64,000 nt of DNA from Caulobacter sp. RHG1 (GTDB taxonomy: Bacteria > Pseudomonadota > Alphaproteobacteria > Caulobacterales > Caulobacteraceae), in assembly GCF_013181195.1 (NCBI RefSeq), contig NZ_SMZP01000002.1, positions 310,001-374,000 of the forward strand, written 5' to 3'. The stretch's first letter is position 1; every line of letters starts with the position of its first letter. Shown here piece by piece: positions 25,215 to 34,062 of this stretch. The notes under the pieces are model-generated. The model was not told the DNA's origin and searched no databases. It saw nothing but the letters and a program-made list of their open reading frames with translations. Made by a program: the position numbers and the translations under genes.

Positions 25215-27494
25215 ATGTCGTCGTTTTTCCCGGGGCGCCGCGCCCTTCTCGCGCCGGCGCTGTTGCTGGGCGCCAGCCTTCCCGCCCTGGCCTGGGCCGC
25301 CGACGCGCCGCCCGAGGCGGCTGGCGCCGCGCAGATCGACCAGATTGTCGTCACGGCCCAGCGCCGCGCCGAGAACCTGCAAAAGGTGCCGGTGGCCATC
25401 ACCGTGATCAGCGGTGAAGACCTGGAGAAGCGCCAGACCTTCTCGGCCGAACAGCTGGTTCAGCAGGTGCCGTCGCTGACGTTCCGCAAGGGCACCACCA
25501 ACGTCAATTCGTCGCTGAACATCCGCGGCATCGGCACGACCTCGTTCTCGTCGGGCTCGGAGCCGGCGGTCTCGACCGTGGTCGACGGCGTCGTCTACGC
25601 CCGCTCGGGCCAAGCCTTCTTCGACTTCTTCGACGTCGAGCGCATCGAGGTGCTGCGCGGCCCACAAGGCACGCTGTTCGGCAAGAACGCCTCGGCGGGC
25701 GTCGTGTCGGTGGTCACCCGCCGCCCGTCGGCGACGACCAGGGGTTTCGCGGAGGCCAGCTATTTCGAGGGCGACGAGTATCGCCTGCGGACCGGCGTCT
25801 CGGGCCCGATCAGCGACACCCTGCGCGGCGGCCTGACGGCGGTCTACGGCAAGTACGACGGCTCGGGCGTCAACGTCTATGACGGCTCCAAGATCAACGG
25901 CTACGAGCGGCTGGGCTTCCGCGCCAAGCTGGAATGGACGCCGAACGACCGCCTGACCGTCGGGCTGATCGCCGACACGGTCAACGCCGTCGACAACGGC
26001 TCGGCCGATGTGATCGGCTACGCCACGCCGGGCGACGCGATTATCGGCCTGCAAAGTCCTCTGGCTGTCGGCCCCAGCAATCGCAACATCAACAACGACG
26101 TCGCGCCGGTCACCAAGGACAGCACCTGGGGCTATTCGGGCCAGGTCGACTATCTGGTCGGCGAGCACACCCTGACCTCGATCACGGCCTGGCGCGGCTG
26201 GGGGAACACCGAGGTGCGCGACGGCGACTTCACCTCGACCCTGGGCCGGCGCGTCGGCACGGCCTCGTCGCGCGACATCGGCGTGCTGGACTTCACCCAG
26301 TTCACCCAGGAAGTGCGCCTGGCCTCGCCGACCAGCGGCTTCATCGACTACGTGGTGGGCGCTTTCTACTACAAGACCAAGCAGGACAATTATTTCAACC
26401 GGACCAATGTCGCCTGCGCCAGCACGACGCTTGCCGGCGGCGTCTGCGCCCCCGGCTCCTCGACCTTCGCGGTCACCTCGAACGGCACGGCCAACTTTAC
26501 GACCGAGCTCGAGAACTATGCGGCCTTCGGTCAGGCTAACCTGAACTTCACCCCGCGCCTGCGCGGCATCGTCGGCCTGCGCTGGTCGCACGACCAGATC
26601 AGCTACGACTTCGCCCGCGTCTCGGCCTTCCCGACCGCCACGGCCGGGGTGCGTCCCAGCTTCACGGCCCAGGGGACGACGACGACCGACGGCGTCTCGG
26701 GCCGAGTGGGCCTGCAGTACGACTTCTCGGACGCGGTGATCGGCTACGTGAACTACGCCCGCGGCTACAAGGGCCCGGCGATCAATGTATTCTTCAACAT
26801 GCAGAGCTTCGACACCCTGCCCCTGTCGCCGGAGAAGTCCGACGCCTACGAGGCCGGCCTGAAGACGACCCTGCTGGACCGCAAGCTGGTGCTGAACCTG
26901 GCGGCGTTCTCGACCAAGTTCAGCGGCTTCCAGACCACCAATTTCGACACCGTGGCCGGCACGATCGTCAGCCGTCTGGTCAACGCCGGCGACGTCTCGA
27001 CCAAGGGCCTGGAACTGGACGCCATCGCCCGCCCGATCAAGAACCTGACCCTGACCGGCGGCGGCAGCTATACCAACGCCAAGATCGTGAGCTTCTATTG
27101 CCCGCCGGGTTCGCCGGCCAGCTGCTCGGCGATCAACGGCCAGCCGCTGGGCCCGGCGAAGTTCCGCTGGTCGGGCGCGGTGGACTATCTGGTCGAGACC
27201 CCTGCCCTACCCTTCGACATCGGGCTGAACAGCTCTATCGCCTATCAGGGCAAGGGCCGGCCCAACGTCAACAACCCCAATATCGGCCCCGCGCCGGAAG
27301 GCTTCAGCCTGTGGGACGCCAGCGTGGCCCTGGTCGATCGCGACGACCGCTATCGCCTGACCTTCATCGCCAAGAACATCGGCGACAGCTTCTACACCAC
27401 GGCCCGGATCCCCAGCACCTACATCCGCCAGCAGGTGCCGCGCGACTCCGAGCAGTATTTCGGGGTTAGCCTGCGCGCCAACTTCGGCCGCTGA
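25215..27494 (+). CDS. TonB-dependent outer membrane receptor
   Basis: This encodes 759 residues from the ATG at 25215, which is preceded by GGGGGAG. A signal peptide (RRALLAPALLLGASLPALAWA) is followed by the TonB box/plug start IDQIVVTAQRRAENLQKVPV, IRGIGTTSF and VERIEVLRGPQGTLFGKNAS. The barrel ends in aromatic FGVSLRANFGR. It belongs to the shorter FecA/FyuA-like class, distinct from the roughly 1000-residue receptors at 3568 and 15698. It heads an operon with a flavin-dependent monooxygenase, an MFS transporter and a Gfo/Idh/MocA dehydrogenase, suggesting uptake and breakdown of one organic substrate. Confidence 0.95.
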   Translation: MSSFFPGRRALLAPALLLGASLPALAWAADAPPEAAGAAQIDQIVVTAQRRAENLQKVPVAITVISGEDLEKRQTFSAEQLVQQVPSLTFRKGTTNVNSSLNIRGIGTTSFSSGSEPAVSTVVDGVVYARSGQAFFDFFDVERIEVLRGPQGTLFGKNASAGVVSVVTRRPSATTRGFAEASYFEGDEYRLRTGVSGPISDTLRGGLTAVYGKYDGSGVNVYDGSKINGYERLGFRAKLEWTPNDRLTVGLIADTVNAVDNGSADVIGYATPGDAIIGLQSPLAVGPSNRNINNDVAPVTKDSTWGYSGQVDYLVGEHTLTSITAWRGWGNTEVRDGDFTSTLGRRVGTASSRDIGVLDFTQFTQEVRLASPTSGFIDYVVGAFYYKTKQDNYFNRTNVACASTTLAGGVCAPGSSTFAVTSNGTANFTTELENYAAFGQANLNFTPRLRGIVGLRWSHDQISYDFARVSAFPTATAGVRPSFTAQGTTTTDGVSGRVGLQYDFSDAVIGYVNYARGYKGPAINVFFNMQSFDTLPLSPEKSDAYEAGLKTTLLDRKLVLNLAAFSTKFSGFQTTNFDTVAGTIVSRLVNAGDVSTKGLELDAIARPIKNLTLTGGGSYTNAKIVSFYCPPGSPASCSAINGQPLGPAKFRWSGAVDYLVETPALPFDIGLNSSIAYQGKGRPNVNNPNIGPAPEGFSLWDASVALVDRDDRYRLTFIAKNIGDSFYTTARIPSTYIRQQVPRDSEQYFGVSLRANFGR

Positions 27495-27512
27495 CGACAA
27501 GGCGCTCCTGGC

Positions 27513-28577
27513 ATGACCGCATCGTGTGAAGTTTCCTGGTTCTCGGCGTTGTGCGACGACGACTACGAATTCCTCGGGGTTCCCGACCCCGCTCTGCAGT
27601 CAAGCTGGGAGCACTGCCGCAACATCGCCCTGGCCGCCGAGAAGGGCGGCTTCGACAACCTGCTGTTGCCGTCCGGCTATGGTCTGGGGATCGACACCCT
27701 GGCCTTCGCCGGCGGCATAGCCCCCCTGCTGAAGCGGATGCGACTGCTGACCGCCGTGCGGATTGGCGAAGTGTGGCCGCCGCAGCTGGCCCGTCAGCTG
27801 GCGACGATCGACCAGATGCTGGGCGGTCGGTTGACCATCAACATCATCTCCAGCGACCTGCCCGGCGAGACCCTGGCCAGCGGTCCGCGCTATCGCCGAA
27901 CGGTCGAGGCCATGGCCCTGCTGCGCGCTTTCCTGAACGGCGAAAGCGTCGATGTCGACGGCGAGTTCTACAAGCTGAAGCTGGACCCGCCGCGCATCCG
28001 GCCGGTTTCTGGTCGCGCCCCGCCCTTCTATTTCGGCGGCCTGTCGGAGGACGCCCGTGAGGCGGCCGCCGAAGGCGCCGACGTCTATCTGATGTGGCCC
28101 GACCGGTTGGAGGCGGTGCGCGACACCATCGCCGACCTGCGGGCCCGCGCCGACAAGCACGGCCGCCAGTTGAAGTTCGGCTACCGCGTCCATGTCGTGG
28201 TGCGTGAGACCGAGAACGAGGCCCGCCTCGCCGCCGACCGCCTGCTGTCGCGCCTGGACGCCCAGACCGGCGAGGCGATCAAGAACCGCTCGCTGGACAG
28301 CCAGTCGGCCGGCGTCCGTCGTCAGGTCGAGCTGCGCGAGGCCGCGGCCGGCGACGGTTTCGTCGAGGACAATCTGTGGACCGGCATCGGCCGCGCGCGC
28401 TCGGGCTGCGGCGCGGCGATCGTCGGCGATCCCGACCAGGTGCTGGCCAAGCTCAAGGCCTACCAGGACCTGGGCATCGAGGCCTTCATCCTGTCGGGCT
28501 ATCCGCACCAGGCCGAGGCCGACCTCTTCGCTCGTCACGTCCTGCCCCATCTCGAACACGGCCCGCTGGAGCTCTAG
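27513..28577 (+). CDS. LLM-class flavin-dependent monooxygenase
   Basis: This 354-residue protein matches the luciferase-like (alkanesulfonate monooxygenase SsuD-type) family: an N-terminal TIM-barrel with LLLPSGYGLGIDTLAFAG, then RLTINIISSDLPGE, FYFGGLSEDAREAAAEGADV, and a late GDPDQVLAKLKAYQDLGIE segment. Such enzymes use reduced FMN and O2 to oxidise sulfonates, sulfones, long-chain alkanes or nitrilotriacetate-like compounds. Its partner flavin reductase is not in the operon. The gene starts 18 bases after the receptor and ends three bases before the MFS gene. The exact substrate is not readable. Confidence 0.9.
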   Translation: MTASCEVSWFSALCDDDYEFLGVPDPALQSSWEHCRNIALAAEKGGFDNLLLPSGYGLGIDTLAFAGGIAPLLKRMRLLTAVRIGEVWPPQLARQLATIDQMLGGRLTINIISSDLPGETLASGPRYRRTVEAMALLRAFLNGESVDVDGEFYKLKLDPPRIRPVSGRAPPFYFGGLSEDAREAAAEGADVYLMWPDRLEAVRDTIADLRARADKHGRQLKFGYRVHVVVRETENEARLAADRLLSRLDAQTGEAIKNRSLDSQSAGVRRQVELREAAAGDGFVEDNLWTGIGRARSGCGAAIVGDPDQVLAKLKAYQDLGIEAFILSGYPHQAEADLFARHVLPHLEHGPLEL

Positions 28578-28580
28578 ATC

Positions 28581-29834
28581 ATGGCGCAGGCTGAAAACGT
28601 GCAGGCCGCGTCGAGGCGGCGTTGGCTGCTGCTGGCCTTCCTGATCGGGGCCGGCATCCTCAACTATGTCGACCGCCAGATCATCGCGATCCTCAAGCCG
28701 GTGATCGAGAAGGATCTCGGCTGGACCGACGCCGACTACGGGACCCTGGCGGCGCTCTTCCAGTTCTCGGCCGCGGTGGCCTTCGCCTTCACCGGCTGGA
28801 TCGTCGACCGCCTGGGCGCGCGCCTGGCCGCCCCGGTCGGGGTGGCGGCGTGGAGCCTGGCGGCTATGGCCCACGGCGTGGCCGTCACCTTCGGCCAGTT
28901 CGGCCTGGCCCGGGTGGCGCTGGGCGCGACGGAATCGATGGGCACGCCCGCCGGCATCAAGGCGCTGCGGGCCCTGTTCAACGACCGCATGCGCTCGCTG
29001 GCCGTCGGCATCTCGAACGGCGCACCGAACGTCGGCGCCATCGTCACGCCGCTGCTGCTGCCGCTGCTGGCCGCCGCCATCGGCTGGCGCGCCTCGTTCC
29101 TGCTCGTCGGGGCCCTGGGCTTCATCTGGGTGGCCGCCTGGTTCGCCGTCTCGCGCAAGGCCGACCTACCGCACGAGGCTCCGACCGCCAGCGACCGCGG
29201 CCAGACCCGGGCGATGCTGACCGACCGCCGCACCTGGGGCCTGGCCGGCGCCAAGGCGCTGTCGGACCAGGTCTGGTGGCTGATGCTGTTCTGGGCTCCG
29301 GACTTCTTCCACCGGGTCTTCGACCTGACCATGGCGCAGCTGGGCCCCGCCCTGGCCGGCGTCTACGGCCTGGCGGCCCTGGGCTCGATCGCCGCCGGCT
29401 GGATCGGCGCGCGGCTGCTGGCCAAGGGCTGGAGCCTGAACGCCGTGCGCAAGACCTCGATGCTGGTCTGCGCCCTGCTGGTCCTGCCCGTGCCGCTGGC
29501 GGTGCTGGCCAGCAACCATTGGATCGCCGTCGGGCTGCTGGGCCTGACCCTGGCCGCGCACCAAGGCTTCTCGGTCAATATCTTCGCCACGATCACCGAC
29601 GTCATCCCGGCCAAGCGGATCGGCGCGGTCACCAGCTTTGGCGCGCTGTGCGGCAACTTCGCCGGCATGGGCATCGTCTATCTGGCCGGCCGCATCCTGA
29701 GCGCCGGACTGGGCTACCTGCCGTTGCTGCTGATCGCCGCGGCGTCCTACCTTGTGGCGCTGGCTTGGCTGCAGCTTTGGCTGCCCCGCCTGGTTCCCGC
29801 CGAGGACGACGTCGTCCCCGCCCCTTCGATCTAG
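28581..29834 (+). CDS. MFS transporter
   Basis: This 417-residue protein has 12 predicted transmembrane helices. The N-terminus carries the ILNYVDRQIIAILKPVIEKD signature of the anion:cation symporter (hexuronate/ExuT-like) branch, and the motif A region is WIVDRLGARLAAP. It probably imports a carboxylated or sugar-acid substrate across the inner membrane by proton symport. It starts three bases after the monooxygenase and precedes the Gfo/Idh/MocA gene by 18 bases, so it supplies the inner-membrane step of the same pathway that begins with the TonB receptor. Confidence 0.93.
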   Translation: MAQAENVQAASRRRWLLLAFLIGAGILNYVDRQIIAILKPVIEKDLGWTDADYGTLAALFQFSAAVAFAFTGWIVDRLGARLAAPVGVAAWSLAAMAHGVAVTFGQFGLARVALGATESMGTPAGIKALRALFNDRMRSLAVGISNGAPNVGAIVTPLLLPLLAAAIGWRASFLLVGALGFIWVAAWFAVSRKADLPHEAPTASDRGQTRAMLTDRRTWGLAGAKALSDQVWWLMLFWAPDFFHRVFDLTMAQLGPALAGVYGLAALGSIAAGWIGARLLAKGWSLNAVRKTSMLVCALLVLPVPLAVLASNHWIAVGLLGLTLAAHQGFSVNIFATITDVIPAKRIGAVTSFGALCGNFAGMGIVYLAGRILSAGLGYLPLLLIAAASYLVALAWLQLWLPRLVPAEDDVVPAPSI

Positions 29835-29852
29835 TTCAGCGTGAGTAGAGAC

Positions 29853-30935
29853 ATGACGCAGCCCCTACGGTTCGGGATCGTCGGCGCCGGCATGATGGGC
29901 CGCGAGCACATCCGCAACCTGAAGCTCCTGCCCGGCGCGCGGTTGACGGCCCTGGCCGATCCGACACCCGGCTCGCTGGACTGGGCCCTGACCGAGGCCG
30001 GCGATCCCGGCGTTGCGACCTTCGCGACCTCGGAAGCCCTGGCCGCCAGCGGCTTGGTCGACGCGGTCATCGTCGCCTCGCCCAACTTCACTCACCGCCA
30101 GGTGCTGGGGCCGTTGTTCGCCGCCGGCCTGCACATCCTCTGCGAAAAGCCGCTGTGCACGACGCTGGAGGACGCCCGCTGGGCCGTCGAGCGCGCCAAA
30201 GCCCACGACAAGGCGTTTTGGACGGGCATGGAGTACCGCTTCATGCCGCCGGTCGCCGCCTTCGTCGACCGCGTCCACGGCGGCGAGATCGGCCGGCTGG
30301 TGCAGCTGTCGATCCGCGAGCACCGCTTTCCGTTCCTGCCCAAGGTCGACGACTGGAACCGCTTCTCGCGCAACACCGGCGGGACGATGGTCGAGAAGTG
30401 CTGCCACTTCTTCGACCTGATGCGGCTGATCGTCGGGGCCGAGCCCGTGCGGGTGTTCTGCTCGGGCGCGATGGACGTCAACCACCTCGACGAACGCTAT
30501 GACGGCCAGGTCCCCGACATCATCGACAACAGCTTCACGGTCGTCGACTTCGCCGGCGGCCAGCGGGCCATGCTGGACCTCAACATGTTCGCGGACGGGG
30601 CCGAGAACCAGGAAGAGATCGGCGCGGTCGGCGACACCGCCAAGCTGGAGGTGTTCATCCCCAGCGGCGACGTCGTTCTGAGCCCGCGCGTCGGCTTCCT
30701 GCAGCCCAAGCAGGTCAGTCGCACCCATGTCACGGTCGATCCCGCGGCGCTGCAGGCCGGGTCGCACCACGGCGCGACCTTCCATCAGTTGGAGGCGTTC
30801 CTGGCCGCCGTCGCCGGCGACGCGCCGGTCCAGGTCACGGCCGAGGACGGCCTGCGCGCGGTCGCCATCGGCGTCGCCGCCGAGATCAGCGCGCGCGAGA
30901 AGCGGGTCGTCGAGATGCGCGAACTAGGCTTCTAA
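29853..30935 (+). CDS. Gfo/Idh/MocA-family dehydrogenase
   Basis: This encodes 360 residues. I chose the ATG at 29853; an in-frame GTG at 29841 would add four residues. The Rossmann fold starts FGIVGAGMMGREHIRNLK (GxGxxG). EKPLCTT carries the conserved EKP lysine. The C-terminal domain has GTMVEKCCHFFDLMRL with the conserved His. Family members are NAD(P)-dependent and oxidise or reduce sugars, inositols or related polyols in the cytoplasm. As the last gene of the 25215-30935 operon, it probably acts on the compound brought in by the receptor and MFS protein. Confidence 0.92.
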   Translation: MTQPLRFGIVGAGMMGREHIRNLKLLPGARLTALADPTPGSLDWALTEAGDPGVATFATSEALAASGLVDAVIVASPNFTHRQVLGPLFAAGLHILCEKPLCTTLEDARWAVERAKAHDKAFWTGMEYRFMPPVAAFVDRVHGGEIGRLVQLSIREHRFPFLPKVDDWNRFSRNTGGTMVEKCCHFFDLMRLIVGAEPVRVFCSGAMDVNHLDERYDGQVPDIIDNSFTVVDFAGGQRAMLDLNMFADGAENQEEIGAVGDTAKLEVFIPSGDVVLSPRVGFLQPKQVSRTHVTVDPAALQAGSHHGATFHQLEAFLAAVAGDAPVQVTAEDGLRAVAIGVAAEISAREKRVVEMRELGF

Positions 30936-31049
30936 GCGCAGCTGGAGGGCAGGAGCGCGCCAGAAGCAGGTCGTAGCGCAACTCCAGATCCTGGACCTTC
31001 AATGGAAGAGCCGGCGGCCACGTCCGACCTACGACCGCAAACGCTTCAG

Positions 31050-31466
31050 CTATTGGCTGTGGCGCCCAGGCTTGAACTCTACGCGTAGCGCCAGGAATTG
31101 GCCTGTCCCGCGGTTACGGACGGCGTGTAGCCCTTCAGGCGGCGCCGAGACTGCGCCAGTCAAGGCGTCGACCGGGGCGTCCACGCGTTCAATCTCGACC
31201 GGAGCGCCATCTACCAGCTTGTAGGTGATGTAGGTGATGGGCTGCGCCCTTTCGAAATACATCACGCTGGGCCACTGATGGTCGTGAACCGGCTCGGTCG
31301 CGCCAGGCGCGATGCTGACGCGCAGGACGCGGAGGCTTTCGTTCTCGAGGAGGACTTGGTGGCTGCTCGGCGCCGCTGCCACGGCATCGAAGTTTTTTGC
31401 GCCCTGCGACCATGCGGGCGAAGCCGCTGCGAGCAGCAGGATTGTGGTGGCGAGGTGCTTGATCAT
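31050..31466 (-). CDS. Secreted single-domain cupin protein
   Basis: This 138-residue protein has a signal peptide (MIKHLATTILLLAAASPAWSQ) and a small cupin fold. Cupin motif 1 is represented by the HDHQWPSVM metal-binding histidines and motif 2 by the GLHAVRNRGTGQFLALR stretch. Such proteins bind a metal and act as isomerases, dioxygenases or sensors. The substrate is unknown. It converges with the dehydrogenase gene at 30935 after 114 bases and is divergent from the DUF4173 gene. Confidence 0.8.
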   Translation of the reverse strand: MIKHLATTILLLAAASPAWSQGAKNFDAVAAAPSSHQVLLENESLRVLRVSIAPGATEPVHDHQWPSVMYFERAQPITYITYKLVDGAPVEIERVDAPVDALTGAVSAPPEGLHAVRNRGTGQFLALRVEFKPGRHSQ

Positions 31467-31795
31467 CGTCGGATCCCTGCAGCGAGTGATTGCCGCGCAA
31501 CTCTATGCGAGCCCTAAGCGTGGGCAACCGCCAGAGCCGTCAGGCGCCAGCTGATCCACCTGAGAAGCGGGAATGTATCGACTTCGATCCCACCCAATCC
31601 ATTGGCGCCGCAGCCTTCGTCGATGCTCCATTGGCCGACGTTGGCTCAAGTGCCGAAGACGGACGCCAAAAGACCGACCAATCGGCGAACTGCACCGAAA
31701 CTGCACGCAACTACCGAGCCGCCTGCACCGATCCGACGGTCGCCGCTGGACGCCAGCATCGCATCTGTCGAGCTCCTTTCACGGGGTCTCGAACT
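31467..31795. other. Intergenic region with no recognised gene
   Basis: This 329-base region lies between the divergent cupin and DUF4173 genes. Several short frames are open but none has a convincing start, Shine-Dalgarno sequence or recognisable product. It must contain promoters for both flanking genes; I could not identify them. Confidence 0.5.
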
Positions 31796-33352
31796 ATGCC
31801 GATCATGCCCGGACCACACGGCGCTTTCTGGCGGAAGAGCGCATTGGCGGTTCTTATGATCACGCTCGCCGACGTGGCGTTCTACCACCGGTCTATCGGC
31901 GCGAACTTCGGCGTCTACGCCCTGTCCCTGGTCCTTGCGGTGCTGGTTGCCGCCCCGGCGGCGAGGCGCTCGTCGCGCGCCTTGGTCGCCCTGATAGCAG
32001 CGGCCGGCGCGGCGCTTCTCTTCCTGGAGCATCCCACCGTCACCATGGCGTGCCTCTTCGTCCTGGCGTTGGGCGTGGCAGTGCTTTCGCCGCGCGCGCC
32101 CGCCAGCGATGACGTCTGGCCGTGGGCGCAGCGCCTGACCATGGCCATGCTGCGCGGCTTGATCGGGCCGTTGAAGGATCTTCGCCGGCTGCACGCTCAC
32201 CGCCTACGCCAGCGACGCAGCGGTATGGGCCTTTCACGCTTCTCGGTCCTGCTGTTGCCGCTGGCGGGCGGCCTGGTGTTCTTCGCCCTCTTCGCGGCGG
32301 CCAATCCGCTGATCGCCGTGCTGCTGGAGGCCATTCGCCTACCGCGCCTCGATCTCGCGCGTTCGATCTTCTGGCTGCTGACCGGAGTAGCGGCCTGGGG
32401 CGTCCTGCGACCACGCGGCCTGCGCCGGACGATCGCGCTGCCGGATGGCCGCGGCGACCTCAAGGTCTTCGGCGTCACGCCAACCTCGCTCTTCCTGTCG
32501 CTGGTCGTCTTCAACGCTCTCTTCGCCCTGCAGAACGGCCTCGACCTGGCGTTTCTGTGGAGCCATGCGCCGCTCCCTGCTGGCGTGACCCTGGCAGAGT
32601 ACGCCCACCGGGGCGCCTATCTGCTGATCGCCACCGCCATCCTGGCCGGAGCCTTCGTGCTGATCGCCCTGCGGCCTGGATCGACCACCGCCGCGTCGCC
32701 GGCCGTGCGGCGGATGGTCGTGCTGTTTGTGGCCCAGAACCTGCTGCTGGTGGCCTCCAGCGCCGTGCGGACACTGGACTATGTCGAGGCGTACGGCTTG
32801 ACCCAGTTGCGCCTGGCCGCCCTGGCCTGGATGGTGCTGGTCGCGGTCGGCCTCATCCTCATCTGCGTGCGCCTGCTGCAGGACCGCAGCTCCGGCTGGC
32901 TGATCAACACCAACGCTGCGGCCACCGTCTTGGTGCTGGTCATCGCCAGCCTCGCCGATCTCGGCGCCGTCGCGGCGACCTGGAACAGCCGCAACGCCCG
33001 CGAGGTCGCCGGCCATGGCCCCCGGCTAGACCTCTGCTACCTCGAAGCGCTGGGCCCGGCCGCGCTGGTTCCGCTCGCCGAGCTGGAAGGCCGCTCCCTG
33101 CCCGCGCCCCAGGCCGAGACCATCACCTCGGCCCGCATCCAGGTGCTGACCGACCTGGATCATCGGCAGATGGACTGGCGGACCTGGTCCTGGCGCAACG
33201 CCCGTCGCCTGAACGCCGCTCGGGCGCTGATAGCCCATCACGCGCCGCCTCCGCCCTGGCCGACGCGGTACTGCGATGGCCGGCCTTACGGAGAAGAGAA
33301 CATGTCGCCGCCGCCTGGGGCGTTGACCGACGCGGCTCAACCCGGAACATGA
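31796..33352 (+). CDS. DUF4173-family polytopic membrane protein
   Basis: This encodes about 518 residues from the ATG at 31796 (31805 also possible). There are about 12 hydrophobic helices. A positively charged cytoplasmic loop (residues about 120-150, KDLRRLHAHRLRQRR) divides the first group from the rest, and a soluble C-terminal tail begins near DLCYLEALGPAAL. Helix TQLRLAALAWMVLVAVGLIL and the tail match the DUF4173 family, inner-membrane proteins of unknown role. Its stop overlaps the start of the response regulator (ATGA, 33349-33352), so the three genes 31796-35642 form a coupled operon; the protein may sense or transmit the stimulus for the kinase, or be their target. Confidence 0.82.
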   Translation: MPIMPGPHGAFWRKSALAVLMITLADVAFYHRSIGANFGVYALSLVLAVLVAAPAARRSSRALVALIAAAGAALLFLEHPTVTMACLFVLALGVAVLSPRAPASDDVWPWAQRLTMAMLRGLIGPLKDLRRLHAHRLRQRRSGMGLSRFSVLLLPLAGGLVFFALFAAANPLIAVLLEAIRLPRLDLARSIFWLLTGVAAWGVLRPRGLRRTIALPDGRGDLKVFGVTPTSLFLSLVVFNALFALQNGLDLAFLWSHAPLPAGVTLAEYAHRGAYLLIATAILAGAFVLIALRPGSTTAASPAVRRMVVLFVAQNLLLVASSAVRTLDYVEAYGLTQLRLAALAWMVLVAVGLILICVRLLQDRSSGWLINTNAAATVLVLVIASLADLGAVAATWNSRNAREVAGHGPRLDLCYLEALGPAALVPLAELEGRSLPAPQAETITSARIQVLTDLDHRQMDWRTWSWRNARRLNAARALIAHHAPPPPWPTRYCDGRPYGEENMSPPPGALTDAAQPGT

Positions 33353-34062
33353 CCGCCATGTCGCAACGCATCCTCATCGTCGACGACGATCCGCACATCC
33401 GCCAGCTCCTGGTCTTCGCCCTCGAGAAGGCCGGGTTCGCGACCCGCGACGCCGAGGATGGCGAGGCGGCGCTGGCCGCCATCGCCAACGCCGCGCCCGA
33501 CCTCGTCGTGCTCGACATCAACATGCCGCGCATGAACGGCCTGGAGGTCTGCCGTCGCCTGCGCGGCGAGAGCGACGTGCCGATCCTGTTCCTCTCCTCG
33601 CGGGACGAGGAGATCGACCGGGTCCTGGGCATCGAGCTGGGCGCCGACGACTATGTGGTCAAACCGTTTAGTCCGCGCGAAGTCACGGCCCGGATCAGCG
33701 CAATCCTGCGGCGGACCGGCTCGCAGTCGATGAAGGTCGAGACGCCGCTCGCTATGGGCCGGGGCCGCCTGGGCCTCGACCCCGACGGCTGGATCGCTTC
33801 GTGGGACGGCCAGGAACTGACCCTGACCGTCACCGAGTTCAGCATCCTGCGCGCCCTGGCCGCCGCGCCGAGCAAGGTCTTCTCTCGCGACGCCATCATC
33901 GATCGCCTGCGTGGCCCCGGTTTCGCGATCACCGATCGCACCGTCGACAGCCACGTGCGCAACCTGCGCGGCAAGTTTGCGCAGGTCGGCGGTCATGACG
34001 TCATCGAGACCCGGGCCGGCGTCGGCTATCGCCTGGGCGCGTGCCAGGGCGGCGGCGCTTGA
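33349..34062 (+). CDS. OmpR/PhoB-type response regulator
   Basis: This 237-residue protein starts at an ATG overlapping the previous stop (ATGA); an ATG at 33358 is an alternative. The receiver (residues 7-120) has acidic pocket IVDDDPH, phospho-acceptor Asp56 (VVLDINMP) and the conserved Lys in YVVKPFSP. The C-terminal winged helix (about 140-230) ends in DSHVRNLRGKF and ETRAGVGYRLG, typical of the OmpR/PhoB class (CreB-like). It is phosphorylated by the histidine kinase encoded next, with overlapping stop/start codons, and regulates unknown genes. Confidence 0.93.
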   Translation: MTAMSQRILIVDDDPHIRQLLVFALEKAGFATRDAEDGEAALAAIANAAPDLVVLDINMPRMNGLEVCRRLRGESDVPILFLSSRDEEIDRVLGIELGADDYVVKPFSPREVTARISAILRRTGSQSMKVETPLAMGRGRLGLDPDGWIASWDGQELTLTVTEFSILRALAAAPSKVFSRDAIIDRLRGPGFAITDRTVDSHVRNLRGKFAQVGGHDVIETRAGVGYRLGACQGGGA

